A stretch of 64,000 nt of DNA from Streptomyces sp. B21-105 (GCF_036898465.1 NZ_JARUMJ010000001.1:5828001-5892000); one strand, 5' to 3'; counted from the first letter of the stretch, positions 9,036 through 17,367 are shown. The notes: a model not told the origin generated them from the sequence alone. A program made the numbers and translations.

Positions 9036-9618
9036 TGCCGACGCCCAGCTGCGCCAGCAGCCGGCGCAGCAGGGGCAGACTGAGGCCGATCACGTTGCCG
9101 TGGTCACCGTCGATGCCCTCGATGAACGGCGCCGACCGGCCGTCGAGGGTGAACGCCCCGGCGACGTGGAGCGGCTCGCCCGAGGCGACGTACGCCGCGA
9201 TCTCCGCGTCCGTCGGGTCGCCGAAGCGGACCACGGTGGACGCGGTCGCGGAGGCGTAGCGCCCGCTGACGGTGTCGTAGACGCAGTGGCCGGTCTGCAG
9301 GGTGCCGGCCCGGCCGCGCATCGCCTTCCAGCGCGCGGTGGCCTCCTCGGCGTCCGCCGGCTTGCCCAGCGCCTCGCCGTCCAGGTCGAGCACCGAGTCG
9401 CAGCCGATCACCAGGGCGCCCTTGACGGCGGGCTTCGCGGCGACGACGGAGGCCTTCGCCTCGGCGAGGGCGAGCGCCAGGTCGGCGGGGGTGGGGGCGG
9501 TGACGGCGTCCTCGTCCACCCCGCTCACGATCACCTCGGGGGTGAGGCCGGCCTGTCGCAGCAGGTTCAGCCGGGCGGGGGACTGGGAGGCGAGGACGAG
9601 GCGGCGCGCAGCGGTCAT
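9004..9618 (-). CDS. maf: Maf-family nucleoside triphosphate pyrophosphatase
   Basis: A 204-residue cytoplasmic house-cleaning enzyme that hydrolyses (modified) nucleoside triphosphates to the monophosphate and pyrophosphate; family members have been linked to septum inhibition. The N-terminal [19 protein letters not shown] and the catalytic-acid block [18 protein letters not shown] are the two defining motifs, with the basic substrate residues in the [14 protein letters not shown] segment. The ATG start at 9616-9618 is directly followed by the family motif. Its 3' end overlaps that of the convergent membrane-protein gene. The mmpB gene lies 27 bases upstream on the same strand, so the two are probably co-transcribed. 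Confidence 0.92.
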   Translation of the reverse strand: MTAARRLVLASQSPARLNLLRQAGLTPEVIVSGVDEDAVTAPTPADLALALAEAKASVVAAKPAVKGALVIGCDSVLDLDGEALGKPADAEEATARWKAMRGRAGTLQTGHCVYDTVSGRYASATASTVVRFGDPTDAEIAAYVASGEPLHVAGAFTLDGRSAPFIEGIDGDHGNVIGLSLPLLRRLLAQLGVGITELWAPPEA

Positions 9619-9645
9619 GCGGTCAGCGTATCGCCGGTGTTCTTC

Positions 9646-9774
9646 TCATCTGACGCCGAGCACGATCATCGCCAGCACCATGGCCAGGGCGAGGAAGAGG
9701 CCGAGTCTGCGCAGGGTCTCCTGCATGTCGCGCAGTTCCTCGGGCGGCTCGTTCTCGGGGTCGGACCACAGCAT
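9646..9774 (-). CDS. mmpB: Small membrane protein MmpB
   Basis: A 42-codon gene. The product begins MLWSDPENEPPEELRDMQ and ends in one hydrophobic helix, LGLFLALAMVLAMIVLGVR. This matches, as I remember it, the Streptomyces morphogenic membrane protein MmpB. The acidic N-terminal half with DPENEPPEELRDMQETLRRLG could be an amphipathic interaction helix. It lies between the carboxylase epsilon gene and maf on the same strand. A large nested inverted repeat (9801-9838) lies directly upstream and may regulate it. Recognition is from recalled sequence; the reading frame, start and single TM helix are read directly. Confidence 0.78.
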   Translation of the reverse strand: MLWSDPENEPPEELRDMQETLRRLGLFLALAMVLAMIVLGVR

Positions 9775-9800
9775 GCCACCAGCGTGCGGCCGGGCGGGGT

Positions 9801-9838
9801 GCGGGCGCCTGAGTACGCCTACTCAAATAGGCGCCCGC
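9801..9838. promoter_or_regulatory. Nested inverted repeat upstream of mmpB
   Basis: Outer arms GCGGGCGCCT (9801-9810) and AGGCGCCCGC (9829-9838) are perfect complements. Inside them TGAGTA-CGCC-TACTCA (9810-9825) is a second perfect dyad. It lies 27-64 bases upstream of mmpB and downstream of the carboxylase epsilon gene, so it may be an operator for mmpB, a terminator for the carboxylase operon, or both. Confidence 0.55.
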
Positions 9839-9840
9839 GC

Positions 9841-9935
9841 CCCTGCCGTCATGTCCTGCCCGTGCTCTGCCGGTGTCCTGCCCGTGTCCCTGCGCGTGTC
9901 CCTGCGCGTGTCCTGTCCGCGCCCTGCCCGTGCTT
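9841..9935. repeat. Degenerate tandem repeats of GTGTCCCTGCGC type
   Basis: The unit GTGTCCCTGCGC occurs twice in tandem near 9891-9914, flanked by decayed copies (GTGTCCTGCCC, GTGTCCTGTCC). Non-coding, between the carboxylase epsilon stop and the palindrome upstream of mmpB. Confidence 0.5.
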
Positions 9936-9937
9936 CG

Positions 9938-10150
9938 TCAGCTCGGCCAGTAGGTGCGGGACCAGGAGGCCGCCCCCGCCTGCGGCAGTCGGCGGGCCGC
10001 GATGCGGGCGGGGTCGGACCACGCGTCCCTCGGGGGCTGCGCGCCGGACGGCGGCGTCGCCGCCACCGCCGCGGCGCGGGCCCGGACCACCGCCAGGGCG
10101 GCGGCGAGCTCCTCCGGGGTCGGGTTGCCCCGTACGACCTTGATCGTCAC
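9938..10150 (-). CDS. accE: Acyl-CoA carboxylase epsilon subunit
   Basis: A 70-residue accessory subunit found in actinobacterial acyl-CoA carboxylases, where it binds and stimulates the alpha-beta complex. The N-terminal MTIKVVRGNPTPEELAAAL is the conserved family block, and the C-terminal segment SRTYWPS has the usual aromatic ending. The middle is Ala/Pro-rich and variable, as in relatives. It begins with GTG preceded by AAGGAG 7 bases upstream and follows the beta subunit gene with a 9-base gap, so the two are translationally close and surely one operon. Confidence 0.9.
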   Translation of the reverse strand: MTIKVVRGNPTPEELAAALAVVRARAAAVAATPPSGAQPPRDAWSDPARIAARRLPQAGAASWSRTYWPS

Positions 10151-10159
10151 AGCGGCTCC

Positions 10160-11773
10160 TTAGAGGGGGATGTTGCCGTGCTTCTTCGGGGGCAGGGATT
10201 CCCGCTTGGTGCGCAGCTGACGCAGTCCGCGCACGATGTGCCGACGCGTGTCGGACGGCATGATCACCGAGTCGACGTAGCCGCGCTCCGCCGCGATGTA
10301 CGGGTTGAGGAGGGTGTCCTCGTACTCCCGGATCAGCCGGGCGCGCACCGCCTCCAGGTCCTCGCCGGCCGCCTGCGCCTCCGCGATCGTGCGGCGGTGC
10401 AGGATGTTGACCGCGCCCTGGGCGCCCATCACGGCGATCTGGGCGGTCGGCCAGGCCAGGTTGAGGTCGGCGCCCAGGTGCTTGGAGCCCATCACGTCGT
10501 ACGCGCCGCCGAAGGCCTTGCGGGTGATGACGGTGATCAGCGGAACCGTCGCCTCGGCGTACGCGTAGATCAGCTTCGCGCCGCGGCGGATGATGCCGTC
10601 GTGCTCCTGGTCGACGCCGGGCAGGAAGCCGGGCACGTCCACGAACGTGATGACCGGGACGTTGAACGCGTCGCAGGTGCGCACGAAGCGGGCCGCCTTC
10701 TCGGAGGCCGTGATGTCCAGACAGCCCGCGAACTGCATCGGCTGGTTGGCCACGATGCCCACCGGGTGGCCCTCGACCCGGCCGAACCCGGTGAGGATGT
10801 TCGGCGCGAACAGCGCCTGCGTCTCGAAGAACTCGGCGTCGTCCAGCACGTGCTCGATCACCGTGTGCATGTCGTACGGCTGGTTCGCGCTGTCCGGCAC
10901 GATCGTGTCCAGCTCGAGGTCCTCGTCGGTGACGGACAGGTCCGCCTCCTCCGCGAACACCGGCGCCTCGGACAGGTTGTTGGACGGCAGGTACGACAGC
11001 AGCTGCTTGACGTACTCGACGGCGTCCTTCTCGTCGCCGGCCATGTGGTGCGCCACGCCCGAGACGGAGTTGTGGGTGCGCGCGCCGCCCAGCTCCTCGA
11101 AGCCGACGTCCTCGCCGGTGACCGTCTTGATGACGTCCGGGCCGGTGATGAACATGTGCGACGTCTGGTCGACCATCACCGTGAAGTCGGTGATCGCGGG
11201 GGAGTAGACCGCCCCGCCCGCGCACGGGCCGACGACCAGCGAGATCTGCGGGATCACCCCGGACGCGTGGGTGTTGCGGCGGAAGATCTCGCCGTACGCG
11301 CCCAGCGACGCCACCCCCTCCTGGATGCGGGCGCCGCCGGAGTCGTTGATGCCGATGACCGGGCAGCCGGTCTTCAGCGCGAAGTCCATGACCTTGACGA
11401 TCTTCTGGCCGTAGACCTCGCCCAGAGCCCCGCCGAAGACGGTGAAGTCCTGCGAGAACACGGCGACCGGACGGCCGTCCACGGTGCCGTACCCGGTGAC
11501 GACGCCGTCCCCGTACGGGCGGTTGTTCTCCAGGCCGAAGTTGGTGGACCGATGCCGGGCGAACTCGTCCAACTCGACGAAGGAACCCTCGTCGAGCAGC
11601 AGCTCGATCCGCTCACGGGCCGTCAACTTGCCCTTGGCGTGCTGCTTCTCGACGGCGCGTTCCGAACCGGCGTGCGTCGCTTCCTGGATGCGCCGCTGGA
11701 GATCCGCGAGCTTGCCCGCGGTGGTGTGGATGTCGATCCCTGGGATCTCGTGGCGCTCTTCCGGCTCGGACAT
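10160..11773 (-). CDS. pccB: Propionyl/acyl-CoA carboxylase beta subunit (carboxyltransferase)
   Basis: A 537-residue carboxyltransferase that moves the carboxyl group from biotin on the alpha subunit to propionyl- or acetyl-CoA, giving methylmalonyl- or malonyl-CoA. The two crotonase-like halves are clear: N-terminal acyl-CoA site with [20 protein letters not shown] and [19 protein letters not shown]-terminal biotin site with [20 protein letters not shown] and [20 protein letters not shown]. An Asp at the position setting acyl-chain preference probably lies in the [12 protein letters not shown] region, but substrate cannot be fixed by eye. ATG start with GGGAGCC upstream. Downstream is the epsilon subunit; divergently upstream is biotin ligase, with about 110 bases shared as promoter region. 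Confidence 0.95.
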   Translation of the reverse strand: MSEPEERHEIPGIDIHTTAGKLADLQRRIQEATHAGSERAVEKQHAKGKLTARERIELLLDEGSFVELDEFARHRSTNFGLENNRPYGDGVVTGYGTVDGRPVAVFSQDFTVFGGALGEVYGQKIVKVMDFALKTGCPVIGINDSGGARIQEGVASLGAYGEIFRRNTHASGVIPQISLVVGPCAGGAVYSPAITDFTVMVDQTSHMFITGPDVIKTVTGEDVGFEELGGARTHNSVSGVAHHMAGDEKDAVEYVKQLLSYLPSNNLSEAPVFAEEADLSVTDEDLELDTIVPDSANQPYDMHTVIEHVLDDAEFFETQALFAPNILTGFGRVEGHPVGIVANQPMQFAGCLDITASEKAARFVRTCDAFNVPVITFVDVPGFLPGVDQEHDGIIRRGAKLIYAYAEATVPLITVITRKAFGGAYDVMGSKHLGADLNLAWPTAQIAVMGAQGAVNILHRRTIAEAQAAGEDLEAVRARLIREYEDTLLNPYIAAERGYVDSVIMPSDTRRHIVRGLRQLRTKRESLPPKKHGNIPL

Positions 11774-11871
11774 CGGGATGCGGCTCCCTGCCTGCTCAAA
11801 AGGGGGGGACGGTTACTCATCCGTAGCGTAGTGGTGCCCCCACGGATCGGCAGTGCGGTGTTCAACACACC

Positions 11872-11877
11872 TAGGGT
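11872..11877 (+). promoter_or_regulatory. -10 box of leaderless biotin ligase gene, with overlapping dyad
   Basis: TAGGGT ends 7 bases before the ATG at 11885, the leaderless spacing. Just upstream GTGTT-C-AACAC (about 11858-11868) is a perfect short dyad that could be an operator in this divergent pccB/biotin-ligase promoter region. Confidence 0.5.
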
Positions 11878-11884
11878 GGCTTGC

Positions 11885-12754
11885 ATGACACCGCGAGATG
11901 CATCAGAGGCGGGCGGCGGCGGCCGGTGGTCCGACCTCGACCGCCCGCCCCTCAACGGCGCAGCCCTGCGCCGGGCGCTGGTACGGGAGGGCGGCCTGTG
12001 GTCCGGGGTGGACGTGGTGCAGCGCACCGGCTCCACCAACTCCGACCTGGTGACGGCCGCGAGCGAGGGCAGGGCGCACGAGGGCGCGATCCTGGTGGCC
12101 GAGGAGCAGACCTCGGGCCGGGGCCGGCTGGACCGCCGGTGGACGGCGCCCCCGCGCTCCGGACTGTTCTTCTCCGTGCTCCTCACGCCGAGCGAGGTGC
12201 CGGTGGCCCGCTGGGGCTGGCTGCCCCTGCTCACCGGTGTCGCGGTGGCGACGGGGCTGACCCGGGCGGCGGGCGTCGACACGGCACTCAAATGGCCCAA
12301 CGACCTGCTGGTCACCGTCGACGGCGAGGAACGCAAGGCCGGCGGCATCCTCGCGGAACGGGCCGGCACGGACGCGGTGGTCGTCGGCGTCGGCCTCAAC
12401 GTCACCCTGCGCGCGGAGGAGCTGCCGGTGCCGCAGGCGGGCTCCCTGGCCCTCGCCGGCGCGGTCAGCACGGACCGGGACCCGTTGCTGCGGGCCGTCC
12501 TGCGGTCGCTGGAGGACTGGTACGGACGCTGGCGCGCGGCCGGCGGCGACCCGGCGGCGAGCGGTCTGCAGGAGACGTACGCGGCCGGATGCGCGACCCT
12601 GGGACGAGCGGTACGGGCCGAGCTGCCCGGCGACCGGTCGCTCGTCGGCGAGGCGGTCGCGGTCGACGGCGACGGCCGCCTCGTCATCGCCACCGAGGAA
12701 GGGGTGCAGGAACCGGTGGGAGCGGGCGACATCGTCCACTTGCGACCGGCGTGA
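11885..12754 (+). CDS. birA: Biotin--[acyl-CoA-carboxylase] ligase
   Basis: A 289-residue ligase that makes biotinyl-AMP and attaches biotin to carrier domains such as the one on the carboxylase alpha subunit at 6371. Motifs in order: substrate-binding RTGSTNSDLV, the biotin/AMP loop EEQTSGRGRLDRRW, KWPNDLLV with its catalytic Lys, and ERKAGGILAE. A C-terminal SH3-like domain ends in VGAGDIVHLRP. There is no N-terminal winged helix, so this is the non-repressor (group I) type. The ATG start is supported by the leaderless -10 box. Divergent from the beta subunit gene, linking biotin attachment with the enzyme it serves. Confidence 0.93.
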   Translation: MTPRDASEAGGGGRWSDLDRPPLNGAALRRALVREGGLWSGVDVVQRTGSTNSDLVTAASEGRAHEGAILVAEEQTSGRGRLDRRWTAPPRSGLFFSVLLTPSEVPVARWGWLPLLTGVAVATGLTRAAGVDTALKWPNDLLVTVDGEERKAGGILAERAGTDAVVVGVGLNVTLRAEELPVPQAGSLALAGAVSTDRDPLLRAVLRSLEDWYGRWRAAGGDPAASGLQETYAAGCATLGRAVRAELPGDRSLVGEAVAVDGDGRLVIATEEGVQEPVGAGDIVHLRPA

Positions 12755-12914
12755 CGTCCGAGCCCGTCCGGCTGCCCTCGCGGGTGCTTGAGGGCGGCGG
12801 GACGTGAACGGGCCCCGGCCCCTGACGAACCGAACGGGAGTGAGCTGGCGCACACCTGCCGTAGAGTTGAGGCCGGTCGAAACCTGACCGCGGAAGATCG
12901 GAAGGGCAGCAGGC

Positions 12915-14069
12915 GTGACCGTCGACGACACGGGCTCCGGCGCGGGCGAGGACGGCCGGGGCAACCTGCCGGCCGCCGACCCCGGCGAGCCGGGCGACCC
13001 CGGTGAGGACCCGCATCCTCTGGCGCTGCGCCTCGAACAGCTCATCCTCGGCGCCGAGCGCCGCTACACCCCCTTCCAGGCCGCCCGCAGCGCGGGCGTC
13101 TCCATGGAGCTGGCGTCGCGTTTCTGGCGGGCGATGGGCTTCGCCGACATCGGGCAGGCCAAGGCGCTCACCGAGGCGGACGTGCTGGCCCTGCGGCGGC
13201 TGGCCGGTCTCGTCGAGGCCGGGCTGCTGAGCGAGGCGATGGCCGTGCAGGTGGCGCGGTCCACCGGGCAGACCACCGCCCGGCTGGCGGAGTGGCAGAT
13301 CGACTCCTTCCTGGAGGGCCTGACCGAGCCGCCCGAGCCGGGCATGACCCGCACCGAGGTCACGTACCCCATCGTCGAGCTGCTGCTGCCCGAGCTGGAG
13401 GAGTTCCTCGTCTATGTCTGGCGCCGCCAGCTCGCCGCCTCGGCGGGCCGGGTCGTGCAGGCCGCCGACGACGAGGAGATGGTGGACCGGCGGCTCGCCG
13501 TCTGCTTCGCCGACCTCGTGGGCTTCACCCGGCTGACCCGCCGGATGGAGGAGGAGGAACTCGGCGAGCTCGTCGAGGCCTTCGAGACCACCTCCGCCGA
13601 CCTGGTCGCCGCCCGGGGTGGACGCCTGATCAAGACCCTCGGCGACGAGGTGCTCTACGCGGCCGACGACGCGGGTACCGCCGCCGACATCGCACTGCTG
13701 CTGGTCGAGACGATGAGCAACGACGAGACGATGCCGGAGCTGCGCGTCGGGATGGCGTTCGGCACGGTCACCACCCGGATGGGCGATGTCTTCGGCACGA
13801 CCGTCAACCTGGCCTCCCGGCTGACGTCGATAGCGCCACGGGACGCCGTCCTGGTCGACAGCGCCTTCGCCGAGGAGCTGATCCGCACCGGCGACGCTCC
13901 CTCCTCGGAGGCCGAGGCCGCGGAGGAGGCGGCCGCCGCGGAGAAGGAGGGCGAGGAGCCCCCGAAGTACCGCTTCGCCCTGCAGCCGATGTGGCAGCGC
14001 CCGGTACGCGGCCTGGGAGTGGTCGAACCCTGGCTCCTGACCCGGCGCAACGACACCGACGACGACTGA
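12915..14069 (+). CDS. cya: Class III adenylate cyclase
   Basis: A 384-residue cytoplasmic cyclase making cAMP from ATP. Residues 1-40 are Asp/Gly/Pro-rich linker; 40-190 form a helical regulatory domain seen in actinobacterial cyclases (LEQLILGAERRYTPFQAARSAG); the catalytic domain covers about 200-350. There the metal-binding Asp lies in CFADLVGFTRL, the adenine-specifying Lys in GGRLIKTLGDEVLY with the second metal Asp in GDE, and the transition-state Asn/Arg pair in VNLASRLTS. All key residues are present, so it should be active. A Glu/Ala-rich insertion near 335-355 precedes the end. GTG start with GGAAGGG upstream; TAGAGT at 12862-12867 is a possible -10 box. cAMP in Streptomyces acts through Crp on germination and antibiotic production. 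Confidence 0.92.
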   Translation: MTVDDTGSGAGEDGRGNLPAADPGEPGDPGEDPHPLALRLEQLILGAERRYTPFQAARSAGVSMELASRFWRAMGFADIGQAKALTEADVLALRRLAGLVEAGLLSEAMAVQVARSTGQTTARLAEWQIDSFLEGLTEPPEPGMTRTEVTYPIVELLLPELEEFLVYVWRRQLAASAGRVVQAADDEEMVDRRLAVCFADLVGFTRLTRRMEEEELGELVEAFETTSADLVAARGGRLIKTLGDEVLYAADDAGTAADIALLLVETMSNDETMPELRVGMAFGTVTTRMGDVFGTTVNLASRLTSIAPRDAVLVDSAFAEELIRTGDAPSSEAEAAEEAAAAEKEGEEPPKYRFALQPMWQRPVRGLGVVEPWLLTRRNDTDDD

Positions 14070-14323
14070 CCGACCGACCCGTATCGCCGGTGGGGGCTTC
14101 TGGCGGGCGCCGCTGTCCGGGGTCTCGGGGGGTGCTGCTGTCGGGGGTCTGTGCTGGGCGTTGCTGGTGGGGGCTTGCGCCGGGTGCTGTTGGCGGGGGT
14201 TTGCCGCGACGCCGTTGCCGATGGTTTCGCCGGACGCGCTGACGGCCGGGGGCGCAGGCCTCCGGTGGCTGGGGTGGCGGTGTCCGGGGCGGAGGCGGCG
14301 GGCGGGGGCGGAGGCGGGGGCGG
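14070..14323. other. G-rich non-coding stretch with degenerate repeats
   Basis: About 250 bases of very G-rich DNA on the plus strand between convergent genes. Variants of a GGCGGGGGTTTGCCG-like unit and of CTGTCGGGGGTCT recur without fixed spacing. I find no convincing gene; frame composition is erratic. It could be decayed coding DNA or a G-quadruplex-prone spacer. Confidence 0.4.
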
Positions 14324-15037
14324 CTAGCGCTGCGACGCCGGGGCGCTCAGCGGGTCCACGCAGAGGCCGATGATCGGGACGCAGAGTCCCGGCTGCCGGG
14401 GCTTTTCGGCCTTCGGCGGCTCGGCCGGCTGGGACGCGGGGGCGGCGGTGGCCGGGCGGGGCGTCGGCGCCGACGGGGCTTTCGGGGCGGCGGTCGCGGC
14501 GGGCGCGGGACTCGCCGCGCGAGGTGCCGGGACGTAGGTGGCGCCGGGGGTCAGGGCGACGGACGTCGGGGCTCCGGGCGCGCCCGGCAGGAGGCCGGCC
14601 GCCTCGCGCGCCGGGCCGGTGCTCGCCCCGCCCATGGCGGAGGGCGCGGTGGGGGCCGGGGCGACGGTGTCAGGTCCGGCGGCGGCTCGGCCGGCGCGGG
14701 CCTCGCGGTCGCCCCGGCTGTCGTCGGCCGCCTTGCCGGCGCCTTCGCCGGTCTCCTCGCCGGCACCGTCGCCCGCGTCGTCGTCCGCGCTGGTGACGAG
14801 GTCGGGCTGGGGCTCCGTCTCCGTGGCGCCGAGGGCGTTCGTGCCGCCCGCGTCGGGAGCCGGCCGCAGGAGCGTCAGCACGCCCGCGGCCAGCGCGAGG
14901 CCGCCCACGGCGAACAGCACCTTGCGGGGGCGCGGCCGGCGGTGCCGGCCCCGGGCACGCGGGACCCAGGGCGGGTCGGCCTCCGCGGCCAGGTCCTGCC
15001 GTGTCGTCTCGTCCAGTCCGATCAACGTCGCAGCCAT
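14324..15037 (-). CDS. Single-pass membrane protein with long Ala/Pro-rich extracytoplasmic region
   Basis: A 237-residue protein starting MAATLIGLDETTRQDLAAEAD. A short cytoplasmic N-terminus rich in Arg/Pro (RARGRHRRPRPRK) precedes one membrane helix, VLFAVGGLALAAGVLTLL, at about residues 38-55. About 160 residues of Ala, Pro, Gly and Thr low complexity follow, ending in a short conserved-looking motif, GLCVPIIGLCVDPLSAP, with two Cys that could pair. GGGAGGAACGTG precedes the ATG on the minus strand; GTG one codon earlier is an alternative. The layout resembles wall-spanning proteins that present a small C-terminal module. Function unknown; no family recognised. Confidence 0.7.
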   Translation of the reverse strand: MAATLIGLDETTRQDLAAEADPPWVPRARGRHRRPRPRKVLFAVGGLALAAGVLTLLRPAPDAGGTNALGATETEPQPDLVTSADDDAGDGAGEETGEGAGKAADDSRGDREARAGRAAAGPDTVAPAPTAPSAMGGASTGPAREAAGLLPGAPGAPTSVALTPGATYVPAPRAASPAPAATAAPKAPSAPTPRPATAAPASQPAEPPKAEKPRQPGLCVPIIGLCVDPLSAPASQR

Positions 15038-15218
15038 CACGTTCCTCCCCGATGCGGTCGCGCCCTCGATGCGCCGGGGCGGAGGCACGGTATGGCCTCT
15101 CCTGGGCGGTGCGCGCGGGGTTGGCTGGGATGTCACCCGAACGGGTGGCCGGGGTACCGGTACGGAGGGGGCCGGTCTTTCGCTCGCGGCCGCGGACTGG
15201 GATGATCGGATCCTGACT

Positions 15219-15234
15219 GTTAACCATCGTTAAC
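15219..15234. promoter_or_regulatory. Perfect GTTAAC-N4-GTTAAC dyad upstream of enoyl-CoA hydratase
   Basis: Two GTTAAC hexamers lie exactly ten bases apart, forming GTTAAC-CATC-GTTAAC, a perfect inverted repeat one helical turn in period. It ends four bases before the GGAGG ribosome-binding site and overlaps the likely promoter of the gene starting at 15249, the position of a repressor operator. TetR-family proteins often bind such sites; the protein is not identified here. Confidence 0.55.
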
Positions 15235-15248
15235 TTGGAGGGGCTGTC

Positions 15249-16094
15249 GTGAGCGGTGTCGTGGACGGGGAGCGCGAGGGCGGGGAGCACGTGGGCGAGG
15301 CGCGCTTCGGGGAGTTCGTGCTGGTGCGGCGGCACGGGGGCGGCGGCCATGTCGCGGAGCTGGTCCTCGACCGGCCGAAGGCCATGAACGCGGTCTCCAC
15401 CGAGATGGCCCGGTCGATCGCCGCGGCGTGCGCGGCACTGGGCGAGGACCGCGAGGTGCGGGCGGTCGTGGTGACCTCGACGCACGAGCGGGCGTTCTGC
15501 GTCGGCGCCGACCTCAAGGAGCGCAACTCCTTCAGCGACGCCGACCTGGTGCGGCAGCGACCCCTGACCCGTGGTGCGTACACCGGCGTCCTGGAGCTGC
15601 CGGTGCCCACGATCGCGGCCGTCCACGGCTTCGCCCTCGGGGGCGGGTTCGAACTGGCCCTGGCGTGCGACGTGATCGTGGCCGACGGCACGGCCGTGGT
15701 GGGCCTGCCCGAGGTGTCGGTGGGCGTGATCCCCGGCGGCGGAGGCACCCAGCTGCTGCCCCGCCGGGTGGGCGCGGCCCGGGCGGCCGAGCTGATCTTC
15801 ACGGCGCGGCGCGTGGAGGCGGCGGAGGCGCGGGAGCTGGGCCTGGTGGACGTGCTGGCGGAGGAGGGGCGAGACCGGGAGGAGGCGCTGGCGATGGCCG
15901 CGCGGATCGCCGGCAACTCGCCGGTGGGGCTGCGGGCGGCGAAGCGGGCGCTGCGGATCGGGCAGGGGCTGGACCTGCGGGCCGGGCTCGAGGTCGAGGA
16001 CGCGGCGTGGCGTTCGGTGGCGTTCTCCGGCGACCGGGCGGAGGGGGTCGCCGCGTTCAACGAGAAGCGCAGGCCGCAGTGGCCCGGCGAGTGA
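15249..16094 (+). CDS. Enoyl-CoA hydratase/isomerase (crotonase) family protein
   Basis: A 281-residue crotonase-fold enzyme. Both glutamates used by true hydratases are present: one in HGFALGGGFELALACD and one in GLPEVSVGVIPGGGGTQLLP. The oxyanion-hole glycine segment AFCVGADLKERNS is also intact. It should hydrate 2-enoyl-CoA in beta-oxidation or a related degradation route. The N-terminal 20 residues are Gly/Glu-rich and precede the fold. GTG start chosen because GGAGGGGCTGTC lies immediately before it. It stands alone, between the convergent-facing membrane-protein gene and cdgE, with a clear dyad in its promoter region suggesting local repression. Confidence 0.9.
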   Translation: MSGVVDGEREGGEHVGEARFGEFVLVRRHGGGGHVAELVLDRPKAMNAVSTEMARSIAAACAALGEDREVRAVVVTSTHERAFCVGADLKERNSFSDADLVRQRPLTRGAYTGVLELPVPTIAAVHGFALGGGFELALACDVIVADGTAVVGLPEVSVGVIPGGGGTQLLPRRVGAARAAELIFTARRVEAAEARELGLVDVLAEEGRDREEALAMAARIAGNSPVGLRAAKRALRIGQGLDLRAGLEVEDAAWRSVAFSGDRAEGVAAFNEKRRPQWPGE

Positions 16095-16175
16095 GATTCC
16101 CGGGGCAGCCCACACCACTCCCGGCGCTGTCACTCTAAGTGCCCCCTTCGTGTCTCTTTTTCACCCAAATATCCC

Positions 16176-16181
16176 TAGCCT
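16176..16181 (+). promoter_or_regulatory. -10 box ahead of a leaderless mini-ORF and cdgE
   Basis: TAGCCT lies 6 bases before an ATG at 16188. Transcription starting about 7 bases downstream would make that ATG leaderless; it opens an 11-codon frame that ends across the start of cdgE. Confidence 0.45.
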
Positions 16182-16187
16182 GATGTC

Positions 16188-16223
16188 ATGGGCGAGGGCA
16201 GTGGGGGTGAGGGCGATGGGTGA
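16188..16223 (+). CDS. Possible leaderless 11-codon leader ORF overlapping the cdgE start
   Basis: ATG at 16188 opens MGEGSGGEGDG followed by TGA at 16221-16223. The cdgE ATG at 16216 lies inside its last codons (ATGGGTGA). If translated, ribosomes would finish on top of the cdgE start, allowing coupled translation. Whether it is translated cannot be told from sequence; it may be chance. Confidence 0.35.
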   Translation: MGEGSGGEGDG

Positions 16224-17367
16224 GGACACGCGCCTGGCGGCCGTGGTGGCGCTCGCGCAGGGCATGGCGGCCGCGCGCACCCCCCGCGAGTCCTGGCGCG
16301 CGGCCGCGCTGGGAGCCGGCCGGGCGCTGACGGGAAGCTTCGCCGCGCTCTCGGTGTGGGAACGCGACCTCGGGCGGCTGCGGGTCCTGGTGAACGTGGG
16401 GGACCGGGCCGCGGACGAGGCCGAGTTCCCGGAGGCGGAGGCCTACCCGGTGCACCAGTTCCCCGAGATCACCGAGTTCCTGCACGAGCGCTGGGCGGCG
16501 GGCGGTGAGCCCAACGCCTGGGTGGAGACCGCCCAGGGCCTCGCAGCCGGCCGCCCCGGCTACTGCCATCAGCGCGTCGCGGCCCTGCGCCGCCGGGGCC
16601 GGGGTTCCTGTGTGGTGGCGCCGATCGTGCTGCACGGCCGGGCCTGGGGCGAGCTGTATGTGGCCCGCTCCACCGGCGCCCGGGTCTTCGACCGTGCCGA
16701 CGCCGATTTCGCGACCGTCCTCGCCGCCGTCGTCGCCGCCGGGCTCGCCCAGACCGAGCGGCTGGAGGAGGCCCGCCGCCTCGCCTTCACCGACGCCCTC
16801 ACCGGCCTGGCCAACCGCCGAGCCGTCGACGTGCGGCTGGAGGAGGCGGTGGAGCGGCACCGCGCGGAGGGGGTGGTGGTCTCTCTCGTGGTGTGCGACC
16901 TCAACGGGCTGAAGCGGGTCAACGACACCCGCGGGCACGCCGTCGGCGACCGGCTGCTGGAGCGGTTCGGTTCGGTGCTGTCACTGTGCGGGGCGATGCT
17001 GCCCGGCGCTCTGGCCGCCCGGCTCGGCGGGGACGAGTTCTGCCTGCTGGCCGTCGGACCGGCCGCCGACGACGTCGTCAAGGTCGCCGACGACCTCTGC
17101 CGACGGGCCGGCGAGCTGGAGCTCGGCGAGGGCGTGGCCTGCGGGGTCGCCTCCACCGCGGACCCGATCGGACCGGTGTGCTCGGCCCGCAGGCTGTTCC
17201 GCCTGGCGGACGCCGCCCAGTACCGCGCCAAGGCCGTGCGGGCCGCTCGGCCTGTGGTCGCCGGACGGCAGGGCCCCGACGACCCCGTGGTGCGCCTGGC
17301 CGACGAGCCGGAACCGCCGCACGAGCGGACCTCCGCCGAGCGGCGGCGGTTCCGCGGCCGGCCCTGA
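16216..17367 (+). CDS. cdgE: GAF-GGDEF diguanylate cyclase CdgE
   Basis: A 383-residue soluble protein that should make cyclic di-GMP from two GTP. A GAF sensor domain covers about residues 10-165 and a GGDEF domain about 175-345. The catalytic signature is intact (ARLGGDEFCLL), as is the metal/nucleotide block CDLNGLKRVNDTRGHAVGDRLL. The residues ahead of the signature (GALAARL) lack the RxxD product-inhibition site, so feedback by c-di-GMP is not expected through that route. The start is uncertain: in-frame codons occur upstream, but a -10 box at 16176-16181 rules out those before it; ATG 16216 follows GTGAGG. Position and architecture match Streptomyces CdgE, which affects development through BldD. 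No other c-di-GMP gene is nearby. Confidence 0.87.
   Translation: MGEDTRLAAVVALAQGMAAARTPRESWRAAALGAGRALTGSFAALSVWERDLGRLRVLVNVGDRAADEAEFPEAEAYPVHQFPEITEFLHERWAAGGEPNAWVETAQGLAAGRPGYCHQRVAALRRRGRGSCVVAPIVLHGRAWGELYVARSTGARVFDRADADFATVLAAVVAAGLAQTERLEEARRLAFTDALTGLANRRAVDVRLEEAVERHRAEGVVVSLVVCDLNGLKRVNDTRGHAVGDRLLERFGSVLSLCGAMLPGALAARLGGDEFCLLAVGPAADDVVKVADDLCRRAGELELGEGVACGVASTADPIGPVCSARRLFRLADAAQYRAKAVRAARPVVAGRQGPDDPVVRLADEPEPPHERTSAERRRFRGRP

Noticed and set aside
14070..14323. G-rich stretch considered as a gene
   Set aside because: No frame has consistent third-position GC or a ribosome-binding site.
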